Shown piece after piece: positions 1-6,524 of a DNA stretch of 8,066 bases. The DNA comes from Kiloniellaceae bacterium. GTDB taxonomy: Bacteria; Pseudomonadota; Alphaproteobacteria; Kiloniellales; Kiloniellaceae. The notes beneath the pieces are model-generated. The model saw nothing but the letters and a program-made list of their open reading frames with translations, had not been told where the DNA came from and did not search any database. A program made the position numbers and the translations under genes. The stretch lies in NCBI GenBank assembly GCA_021776145.1, contig JAJFGM010000059.1:1-8066 (forward strand). Direction: 5' to 3'. The first letter of the stretch is position 1. Each line of letters starts with the position of its first letter.

Positions 1-307
1 GATACGAACATTGCCGAACCGGATTTGGCTTTTTGCGAACCGAAGTCGAGGCGGCGGCACGCGGGGCCACCTGTCGTTTGCAAAGCGCTAAAGAACACTC
101 CGGGAGAGCGAATAGATTATGGTGTGGTGAGATAGTTAACATTCCGCCGATGCCCCAAGTAACCCGAAATCCTGGACGTTTGTAAGGTTGTTGTTGCGAC
201 GAACTAACGGCAAGGGCACAATGGTTTAGCAAGCGGAACGCATTGTTAGCGGAACAGTAGGTTCGAAGTCTGGAACCTCTACGCAGGTAGCATAGTGGTG
301 AGTGCAA
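1..307. other. Left-edge non-coding region upstream of the glycosyltransferase genes
   Basis: I see no gene that I can support here. On the plus strand all three frames are open at the left edge and stop at about 87, 137 and 183, so the tail of an upstream gene cannot be excluded, but none of the translations is recognisable. A weak sigma70-like pair is present: TTGCGA at 194-199 and CACAAT at 217-222, each 4/6 to consensus with a 17-base spacer. It would suit transcription of the first glycosyltransferase. The octamer AGCGGAAC occurs twice, at 232-239 and 248-255, start to start 16 bases, just downstream of that candidate promoter. Both signals are weak enough to be chance. Confidence 0.4.
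297..301 (+). promoter_or_regulatory. Ribosome binding site deciding the GT2 start
   Basis: GGTGA matches the 3' part of the extended Shine-Dalgarno sequence (GGAGGTGA) and ends 6 bases before ATG 308. The alternative in-frame GTG at 302 would directly abut it, leaving no spacer, so ATG 308 is the better start. Confidence 0.5.
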
Positions 308-1084
308 ATGAGACTGGTAATCTACATCCCCGCTTATAACGCCGCAAAAATGCTACCGTCAGTCCTTGACAGACTTTCCGATGCCGTGAAGGACCAGGCG
401 GAAGAAATTCTTGTCATCGACAATGCAAGCACCGACGAAACGTCAGCTGTTGCCCAGAAATATCGCGATTTGAACGGGCTTAATAAGCTCACGGTTATCC
501 GCAACAAGACCAACCTTGGCTATGGCGGAAGCCAGAAACAAGCCTATCGCTACATACTCGATAAAGGTTATGAAATTGTGGTGCTGTTGCACGCCGATGG
601 GCAGTACCCACCCGAGCAGATTCCAAAAATGATCGAACCGATCGCGGCTGGGCAAGCAGATGTAGTGCTCGGAACCCGTTTGACAGGGGATCCCTTGGCG
701 GGTGGAATGCCACTCTATCGCTATGCCGGAAATAAGGTCCTCACATTCATTGAGAATCTGGTTCTTGGTTGGAATCTAACGGAATATCATACCGGGTTCC
801 GCGCCTACCGCTGCGCCTCCCTCGATCAGCTGCCGTTTGAACTCGGCCCCGACTATTATCATTTTGATGTAGATATTCTAATTCAGGCCAAAGTGAAGAA
901 TTTGAGAGTTGTCGAGAAAGCGATAGACACCCACTATGGAGATGAAGAGTGCCATCAGAATACTTGGCGTACCGGGATATCGATCCTCGCTCTTCTGGCC
1001 GGCTACATCATGTATAGAATCGGATTGAGACGCAGTGCGCGTCTGGGCGGGGCGCGGGTGTCTAAAACAGGAAAAGTGAGCTAA
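308..1084 (+). CDS. Family 2 glycosyltransferase (DPM1/GtrB-like), sugar transfer in polysaccharide synthesis
   Basis: This is a 258-residue GT-A fold inverting glycosyltransferase that would transfer a sugar from a nucleotide donor on the cytoplasmic face. Visible motifs are IPAYN (7-11), VIDNAS with the donor-binding Asp (36-41), HADGQYPPE carrying the metal-binding acidic motif (95-103), LGTR (121-124) and HTGFRAYR (161-168), followed by a conserved-looking FDVDI (186-190) and HYGDEE (209-214). This order is typical of dolichol/polyprenyl-phosphate sugar synthases and close relatives. A single hydrophobic stretch (about 222-240) near the C-terminus, followed by a basic tail, may anchor it to the membrane. 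A longer form from GTG 302 adds only two residues. The next gene, 81 bases on, is a GT-C enzyme of a class that uses polyprenyl-phosphate sugars, which fits a donor-maker role. That role is inference; it could instead add a sugar to the lipid-linked repeat unit. The family call is firm, the acceptor unknown. Confidence 0.9.
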   Translation: MRLVIYIPAYNAAKMLPSVLDRLSDAVKDQAEEILVIDNASTDETSAVAQKYRDLNGLNKLTVIRNKTNLGYGGSQKQAYRYILDKGYEIVVLLHADGQYPPEQIPKMIEPIAAGQADVVLGTRLTGDPLAGGMPLYRYAGNKVLTFIENLVLGWNLTEYHTGFRAYRCASLDQLPFELGPDYYHFDVDILIQAKVKNLRVVEKAIDTHYGDEECHQNTWRTGISILALLAGYIMYRIGLRRSARLGGARVSKTGKVS

Positions 1085-1165
1085 GAGCCTGCATGGAACG
1101 CGATAGATCGTCTCCCAACCACTAACTTCAAGACACTCGGTTCCGGTGTCATTGGCGAGGGTCCC

Positions 1166-2770
1166 ATGAAGACGGCTGGCGAAAGCCCGTTGGGAACAAG
1201 CGGTACATGTTTGGTTCTGCTGTTCATTGTGCTGGTTGGTGCCGCTCTCCGATTTTATGATATTGGAGCGGATCCGCTTTCGATCAGCGACGGCTTCTCT
1301 CTTTGGTATGCCGACCGTTCGTGGACTGAAATCTTCAGCTGGATTCCCAGCTGGGACCCGCATCCTCCCCTTCACAACACTGTTCTCAAAGTTTGGACGC
1401 TCTTAGGCCAAAACGAGATCACAATCCGCAGCCTGTCTGCGATTTTTGGAATCCTAACCATCCCTTGTATCTACTTTTTAGGCCGCACCATCGGCGGCCC
1501 AAGCGACGGTGCGTGGATCGGGCTCGGCGCGGCGCTTCTGTTCGCGGTATCGCCCTTGCATATCGAGTTTGCACGTGAACCGCGCTACCCAATGATGCAG
1601 ACCCTCATCGTTGCCTTTACCCTGTGCGCCGCGGCGTGGTTGATGCGAAATCGATGGGCAGCCTGTGCGCCCTTGCTGGGTTTCCGCACGCGCCTTTCGC
1701 AGTCGGGGCGTCATGATCTAGCTGCCGAAGACCCTTGGTCCGCCCGCTGGGCGTGGATGGCGGTCATTGCCGGAGCAACACTCAGCGTTTGGCTCCACAA
1801 TGTCTCGGTATTTTTTCTGGCATCCGTGGCCTTGGCGATGCTCATCTGGTTGGCGGGACCGCTGCGTTGGAACCGAGATTTCCTGACCAACAGTTTGCTC
1901 GCGAGTCTGATCGTGGTGCTTCTTTGGTCTCCGTTTCTTCACATCCTGTGGGCACAAAGCACGAGCCTGACCGACCAGTTGTGGCTTCAGGCACCAACTC
2001 TTTGGGACATTGCCTGGCAGGTAAGAACGTGGTTTGGCGCAAACCATGTGCATTTTACGTCTCTATTCGTGTTGGGGGGTGCCGCGCTTGCGGGAACCTG
2101 GTGGGTCGCGCGCCACAGCGGATGGTCTTATGTGTTCCTTTTGGTCGGTGTTGCCGGCGGACCAATAGTCCTGTCCTTGCTCATAAGCTACACGTTCAAG
2201 CCGATCTTTTTCTACCGCACCATGATCTGGGTAACGGTTCCCTATTTCATTCTCGTAGCCGCCGCGGCCTGCTTCCTCAAACGCGCGTGGCTGCGGATTG
2301 CACTGCTCGCGGGCCTCAGCGCGATCTTGCTGACTGGTAGCGTCAGATTCTACTCCGAGCATGACAATCAGCCCTGGGATCAAATCGTCGGCCTGATTGC
2401 GAAGGAGACGGAGCCGCGCGCGGTTGTGTTCCTGCTGCCGGCCGCCATAGAACTACCCTTTGCCTACAACCTGCAGAAACTGCCGCTGGACGTCACGACC
2501 ATTACATTGCCGGGACCATTTCCGGCATTGGACTTCCCCAATGCCTATCCGACAGACGTCACCGCGGGTCCGGCGATCGCCCAGGAAGATCTGGTCAGAG
2601 TTCGGGAACTCTCCGCGGGGCAATCTCCGGTCTGGTTGGTCGTCTGGCGACGGGACCTCTACGATCCCGAGGAAATCCTACTGAATGCGCTGTTGCAAGA
2701 GCGGACTCTGTCGCTGACCAAGAACTTCGAGAGCAACATTGATGAGATCAGCGTCTACCGCTTTGAATAA
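1166..2770 (+). CDS. Multi-pass GT-C glycosyltransferase, PMT/ArnT (GT39-like) family
   Basis: This 534-residue integral membrane protein has roughly 10-12 hydrophobic segments (for example 15-32, 86-108, 143-160, 240-262, 298-316, 320-342, 352-371, 375-391) and a soluble C-terminal part from about 393. Family landmarks are a first extracytoplasmic loop with SDGFSLW (41-47), DPHPPLH (64-70), the IRSLSAIFG segment (87-95) and SPLHIEFAREPRY (129-141). These match the first half of PMT_2/ArnT-type enzymes, which transfer a sugar from a polyprenyl-phosphate carrier on the periplasmic side. The first loop usually carries an acidic pair (DE or similar); here Asp42 is followed by Gly. The start ATG is preceded by GAGGG at 1157-1161, 4 bases away. 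It probably shares a transcript with the GT2 gene upstream. The true acceptor (polysaccharide, lipid or protein) cannot be read from sequence. An uncharacterised GT-C relative outside GT39 is the alternative. Confidence 0.85.
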   Translation: MKTAGESPLGTSGTCLVLLFIVLVGAALRFYDIGADPLSISDGFSLWYADRSWTEIFSWIPSWDPHPPLHNTVLKVWTLLGQNEITIRSLSAIFGILTIPCIYFLGRTIGGPSDGAWIGLGAALLFAVSPLHIEFAREPRYPMMQTLIVAFTLCAAAWLMRNRWAACAPLLGFRTRLSQSGRHDLAAEDPWSARWAWMAVIAGATLSVWLHNVSVFFLASVALAMLIWLAGPLRWNRDFLTNSLLASLIVVLLWSPFLHILWAQSTSLTDQLWLQAPTLWDIAWQVRTWFGANHVHFTSLFVLGGAALAGTWWVARHSGWSYVFLLVGVAGGPIVLSLLISYTFKPIFFYRTMIWVTVPYFILVAAAACFLKRAWLRIALLAGLSAILLTGSVRFYSEHDNQPWDQIVGLIAKETEPRAVVFLLPAAIELPFAYNLQKLPLDVTTITLPGPFPALDFPNAYPTDVTAGPAIAQEDLVRVRELSAGQSPVWLVVWRRDLYDPEEILLNALLQERTLSLTKNFESNIDEISVYRFE

Positions 2771-3269
2771 TCAACGGATCCTATTAGGAAACGCGCTTGG
2801 CACAGAAGTTGTCCGCCGCCTGGAAATCGCCGCAGGCGCGCTCAAAGCAGCTACCGATGGTCATCAAGCTCGTAATTTGATCCGGCTTACCTCAGGCCCC
2901 TTATCCATTCATGGGACCGGGCCGCGGGTTCCGCCTGCCTTATCGAGGGCGCCGGGTCTTATTCAAGAGAACTCTTGTATGTCAATACGTTAACCAAGCT
3001 TGTGGCGTAGGACACTTCCAATTTTGGTGGATTTGGTGCATACTTTCGATGCATGTTTGGGGATGTCGGTCTGGCCGGGTTGGTAGGATTTGGTGATGCG
3101 GCAAAATCAATCGGAATCGCCCTGGCAAAGGTCGTTGCTGACACTTCAATCTAGATAGCTGGAGCACCATGGAATGAGCCGGCTTGAACGAGCCGGCAAC
3201 AGGACAGCTCTGAGAACTGACGGTCTTCGTGAATTTTTGTAGCTCAGGTAATGGATTGGAAATACTGGC
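2771..3269. other. About 500-base gap without a confident gene
   Basis: No recognisable gene lies here. In the frame of 2739-2993 the segment 2793-2900 reads like coding sequence (an Ala/Leu/Arg-rich helix-like peptide including VVRRLEIAAGAL), but the frame overlaps the end of the GT-C gene and has no good ribosome site. A second short tract, ATG 3053 to TAG 3152-3154, gives a 33-residue hydrophobic, glycine-rich peptide ending KVVADTSI; its frame is open back to 3011. It also lacks a convincing ribosome site. The decamer GGATTTGGTG repeats at 3029-3038 and 3086-3095, and TGCAT/ATGCA form a 5-base inverted repeat at 3037-3053. A stronger hairpin is at 3178-3197. The stretch probably holds the leader and promoter of the co-polymerase gene, but I found no convincing -35/-10 pair. 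Relics of a decayed gene are possible. Confidence 0.45.
3178..3197 (+). repeat. Perfect GC-rich inverted repeat in the leader of the co-polymerase gene
   Basis: GCCGGCT (3178-3184) and AGCCGGC (3191-3197) are perfect complements around a 6-base loop TGAACG. The same sequence also reads as a direct repeat of GAGCCGGC (3176-3183 and 3190-3197). It lies 72 bases before the start codon. No T-run follows, the nearest being TTTTT at 3234-3238, so it is not a classical intrinsic terminator. It could be a leader-RNA hairpin or a palindromic protein-binding site; its role is unknown. Confidence 0.5.
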
Positions 3270-5513
3270 ATGAAGCCCCTCACGATTACCGACACCCATC
3301 AGGCGCCCTCTTTCGGAATTCGCGAGCACCTTGCCACTCTTTTTCGGCACAAGGGTAAGATCGCGATCGTTTTCTGTACCGCCGTCATCGTGGCGACACT
3401 GGGGACCTTTCTGGTCTCCAAGGTCTATGTCGCAAGTTCACGCGTCCTGATCCAATCCAGCCGGCAAAACCTGCAACTGGGCCCGGTCATGAAGCCGGGT
3501 TCCGTCGCCGAACTCAGGCCAAGAGAGCAGGTGTTGACAGAGGTCAAGATTTTCGAGAGCCCCGACCTGGCGGACCGTGTTGTTGAGCGCCTGGGGGCGG
3601 AGTACGTCCAGCAGCACATGCAGTGGCGTTGGGATTGGGCCCGGGAGCTTCCCGAAACCATAAAGGCGCAGGTAAAGGAGGCCTTGTTCGTTTGGAGCGT
3701 CTCGGCAAGCCTACTGGATATGTTGGGCGTGGAACGCGACCTCGGCGGTGACGGAGATCCAAGCATCGACGCCGCGGCCCGCATTAGGGAAAACCTCGAG
3801 GTATCACCGATTCTGCAGACCGACGTATTCCTGGTGGAGTTCAAGTCGCCGAACCCGGAGTTCGCCGCCGTGGCCGCAAATGCCCTCGTTGAAGCCTATA
3901 TGGAGTTGAATCTGCGTCTGAGCCAGCCAAGTAGGGCCAAGGACTTTCTGGCGGAGGAGTCGGGACGATTGAAGGAGCAGCTCCAGGCCGCCGTCGATGA
4001 TCTCCAGGCTTACAAGCGCAAGTGGCAGATCATCGATATCGAAGCGCAAAAGAAACTCCTTCTGGAGCGCGTGCACAAAGCCGAGATTTCATGGCGCCAG
4101 GCCCGAGAGAACGCCCTTGAACGGGAAGAGCGAATTCGCGGGATCAAGGCTGAACTGGCCGGCCTCTCCGAAAACATCGCACTGTCGAAAGTCACGACAC
4201 GAAATCCAGTCGTCGATGACCTACGCAGAAGGCTGGTTGGGCTGGAACTCGAAGAAAGGAACTACACCGCCGAAAGCCCCGCCATACAGCGAGTGCAAAA
4301 AGAGATTGCCGACATCCGCCGTTGGCTGAGCGTTGCCGAGGGTAATGTCGAGGGATCTCAGACTTCCGGCGTGAACAGCGCCCATTTGGAGCTTCAGAAG
4401 GCATTGTTGCTGGCGCGCAGCGAACAACCGGCGCTCCTGTCGAGTATTCAGAGCAGTGAGGAGAACCTCAATCGCTATCGCGAGGCGCTGAAGGCGCTGG
4501 ACGACAGGGAGGTCGAGTTCCGCAATCTTCAACGAGACGTTCAACTCAAAGAGGTCTCTCTCATGCGGTTCCTCGAGAAGGAAGAGGAGGTTTCCGCCAA
4601 CGCGATCCTGGACCTGAACAAAATATCGAACGTAAAGCCGATTGAGGCCGCGACTCCGCCACTCGTTCCAAAGAGCCCGCGCAAGAAGCTCATAATCGGC
4701 CTTTCTTTCGTTGTCGGTCTCGTCGGCGCGATCTGGATCGCCTACACCTGCGAGTTCTTCCGCCGGACAGTTGCGACGAAGGAAGAAGCGGAAGGCGTGC
4801 TTGGCAAACCGGTTCTAGCTTCAATTTGGCTCTCCAAGAAAAAGAATCAACGCTTTGCCGATAATCTGGTCGAGTTCAGGCGCCTTGCTCAACCCGTCAT
4901 GAAGCTGAGGGATCAAGGTCTGCCCGCCAGATTGCTGGTGACCAGCACGGGAATGGGGGAAGGAAAGTCCTTCGTGACCCAGGAATTGGCGAAAGCGATC
5001 GGTGACGCCGGTTTGCGTGTGCTGATCGTCGTTTTTGATGCCACGTCCGCCGCAGCTTCGGCCAAACAAACGGCGGGGTCCGCGAAGGCGGAATCGCCGG
5101 TGAGTATTCAGGAATGGAAGCCCTCCCAGCCGCAACGATCCAGCGCGGTCAACGTTGAACTGTTGCAGCTGCCCGTCAAGTCTCGGTCCGACACAGCCTA
5201 CCAGGCCCTTGGCGAGCGTTTGCTTGGAGCCGCCGAGCAGTTCAAGAGCAACTACGATGTCATTCTGATCGACGGCGCATCGCTCGACGCACAACCGGAG
5301 CAATTCCGGGCCGTGGGCGACGTGGATGGCATCCTGTATGTCGTGGAAGCCGAAAAGACACCTGGTTTTTCCGCCGCCAGAAGTCTGGAGATGCTTGAGG
5401 CCGCCGGGGGTTCCGTGGTTGGTATTGTCCTCAACAAGCGGCGCGATGTGATCCCGGATTGGATCTACACTTCGCTTCTGTCTCCTAGGCGTGCGCGCGC
5501 TGTGATGTCATAG
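3270..5513 (+). CDS. Polysaccharide co-polymerase, Wzz/Wzc (GumC-like), with degenerate BY-kinase-type ATPase domain
   Basis: This 747-residue inner-membrane protein controls EPS or capsule chain length and export. A cytoplasmic N-terminus and Wzz domain begin at about 15 (FGIREHLATLF), with membrane segment 1 at about 31-51. A long periplasmic region follows, rich in predicted coiled coil (about 225-300 and 370-440). A proline-rich PPLVPKSP motif (463-470) precedes membrane segment 2 (about 473-492), as is typical for Wzz proteins. The cytoplasmic C-terminal domain has Walker A STGMGEGKS (559-567) and a Walker B-like VILIDG (664-669). The Walker A' strand is VLIVVFDATS (584-593), keeping Asp590 but lacking the usual DxDxR pattern. 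The switch region is short and has no PPNPxELL motif. The tail has one tyrosine (Tyr733) instead of a tyrosine cluster. It therefore probably binds ATP but may not autophosphorylate. The start ATG has only a weak GGA at 3258-3260. No outer-membrane exporter or phosphatase partner is visible. Confidence 0.9.
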   Translation: MKPLTITDTHQAPSFGIREHLATLFRHKGKIAIVFCTAVIVATLGTFLVSKVYVASSRVLIQSSRQNLQLGPVMKPGSVAELRPREQVLTEVKIFESPDLADRVVERLGAEYVQQHMQWRWDWARELPETIKAQVKEALFVWSVSASLLDMLGVERDLGGDGDPSIDAAARIRENLEVSPILQTDVFLVEFKSPNPEFAAVAANALVEAYMELNLRLSQPSRAKDFLAEESGRLKEQLQAAVDDLQAYKRKWQIIDIEAQKKLLLERVHKAEISWRQARENALEREERIRGIKAELAGLSENIALSKVTTRNPVVDDLRRRLVGLELEERNYTAESPAIQRVQKEIADIRRWLSVAEGNVEGSQTSGVNSAHLELQKALLLARSEQPALLSSIQSSEENLNRYREALKALDDREVEFRNLQRDVQLKEVSLMRFLEKEEEVSANAILDLNKISNVKPIEAATPPLVPKSPRKKLIIGLSFVVGLVGAIWIAYTCEFFRRTVATKEEAEGVLGKPVLASIWLSKKKNQRFADNLVEFRRLAQPVMKLRDQGLPARLLVTSTGMGEGKSFVTQELAKAIGDAGLRVLIVVFDATSAAASAKQTAGSAKAESPVSIQEWKPSQPQRSSAVNVELLQLPVKSRSDTAYQALGERLLGAAEQFKSNYDVILIDGASLDAQPEQFRAVGDVDGILYVVEAEKTPGFSAARSLEMLEAAGGSVVGIVLNKRRDVIPDWIYTSLLSPRRARAVMS

Positions 5514-5520
5514 CGCAGCC

Positions 5521-6267
5521 TCATTGACTTTCCGGTCGGGCAGTCAGAATCACGTATTGCCGATAGCTGTGTTTTCTGATCTCCGGATAGCGAAAAAAGA
5601 ACGTATCAAAAAATTTAAAGGGAGCGTTGAAGCGGCTACGAAAAAAATAGAACGGTATCATCTGAAAATATAAGAGTTCTGGATACTCAATTTCAACGTC
5701 GAAATAATTCCGCATCTCATCGATTTCACTTGGCATCAGCGGGAATTCGTCCGGGTCCCCATATTTCGGAATCCAGAACTTCCCCACAACATGTTCGCGG
5801 AACCAGAGCATAATTTTACTTCTGGCATTGTTCTCCCAAAAGAACCCCCTCCCCCCTGGTTTGATGACATCTCGCAGACTCTTTGAGAATTCCCGAAACG
5901 GTTCTATGTGGTGGAGAATCATGGATCCGAATACGAAATCCACTTCTCCCAGTTTCGATATCTCCAGAGCGGACATCTTTATCGGGCTGATGTTCGTGAT
6001 GCCGTTCTCTTGGCAATAGGCTGAGAGGTTGGCAATAGCCACCTCACTCGAATCAATACTGATCACCTTTGCACCGAGATGTGCAAAAAAAAGCGACGTC
6101 GCGCCTCGTCCACAGCCTAAATCGACAACTATCTTATCTTCCATATTTCCAAAATGCGCCAGCGCGGCCTGCAAGACAGGATCTTGAAGATCAGGCATCT
6201 CTATTCGGCTATAGCTACCTTCTTGCCCCTCCGAGAAGACCTTGTCCCAAAATCCGTCATTGCTCAT
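5521..6267 (-). CDS. Class I SAM-dependent methyltransferase
   Basis: This 248-residue soluble protein has a Rossmann-type SAM-binding core: motif I VVDLGCGRG (47-55), the acidic ribose-binding Asp72 in VISIDSS (68-74), motif II-like DFVFGSMILHHI (110-121) and KPGGRGFFWENN (136-147). This matches the Methyltransf_11/25 group. The C-terminal third (about 195-248) is rich in Phe and Tyr and probably forms the acceptor site or a membrane-facing surface. ATG 6267 is chosen over the upstream in-frame TTG at 6291 because GGGAGG sits 7 bases before it. Its stop is 7 bases from the stop of the co-polymerase gene, tail-to-tail. My counts give about 43% GC at 5581-5640 and 30% at 5641-5700, against about 65% at 3541-3600 in the neighbour, which suggests a separate origin. 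Methylation of a sugar or polymer end is inferred from the neighbourhood only; a small-molecule or lipid substrate is equally compatible. Confidence 0.87.
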   Translation of the reverse strand: MSNDGFWDKVFSEGQEGSYSRIEMPDLQDPVLQAALAHFGNMEDKIVVDLGCGRGATSLFFAHLGAKVISIDSSEVAIANLSAYCQENGITNISPIKMSALEISKLGEVDFVFGSMILHHIEPFREFSKSLRDVIKPGGRGFFWENNARSKIMLWFREHVVGKFWIPKYGDPDEFPLMPSEIDEMRNYFDVEIEYPELLYFQMIPFYFFRSRFNAPFKFFDTFFFRYPEIRKHSYRQYVILTARPESQ

Positions 6268-6524
6268 ATGAAAACCTCCCGGCGCAAGCAATGTATCCCG
6301 TACAGTCCGGTTTCTATTGCGATGTTAGCAAATCGAGCGTCCATAGAGAGCCTTATTTGAAGTCACATTTCAGGCGAAATCGAGCTTTGTCGCGCTTGGT
6401 TTCCGGTGTCGCTAACAATCGCTCTTTCGTTGAAACGCCGCATCCTTCGGGCGCGGGTACGAGAGCGCGCCTTCACCTTCGAACCTTGGCGATTTTCGCA
6501 GTTTTGGGGTAGGCTGGCACCGGG
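6268..6524. promoter_or_regulatory. Divergent intergenic region between the methyltransferase and the hydrolase lipoprotein
   Basis: This 257-base stretch must carry the 5' signals for both divergent genes. Apart from the methyltransferase ribosome site I could not fix a promoter. AAATCGAGC occurs twice, at 6330-6338 and 6377-6385, and GTTAGC (6324-6329) has an inverted copy GCTAAC (6411-6416). A short palindrome CGTTGAAACG lies near 6428-6437. All are weak. Open frames across the region give low-complexity Arg-rich translations and are not convincing genes. Confidence 0.4.
6275..6280 (-). promoter_or_regulatory. Strong ribosome binding site deciding the methyltransferase start
   Basis: GGGAGG on the minus strand lies 7 bases upstream of ATG 6267. 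This near-ideal Shine-Dalgarno places translation at the internal ATG rather than at TTG 6291, which lies upstream of the site. Confidence 0.8.

Noticed and set aside
232..255. Two AGCGGAAC octamers 16 bases apart upstream of the first glycosyltransferase, as an operator
   Set aside because: An 8-base direct repeat is expected about once by chance in a 300-base region, and neither copy is palindromic. Kept only as a note in the region entry.
1101..1110. Short palindrome CGATAGATCG between the two glycosyltransferase genes
   Set aside because: Only 4-base arms; too short to distinguish from chance.
1735..2340. 201-residue plus-strand open frame inside the GT-C gene
   Set aside because: It is another frame of the membrane protein; the translation is rich in Arg, His and Cys and lacks membrane segments or motifs.
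3178..3197. Intrinsic terminator for the upstream glycosyltransferase transcript
   Set aside because: The hairpin is not followed by a T-run and lies about 400 bases beyond the GT-C stop.
4821..5303. 160-residue minus-strand open frame opposite the co-polymerase ATPase domain
   Set aside because: Antisense shadow of a domain with clear Walker motifs.
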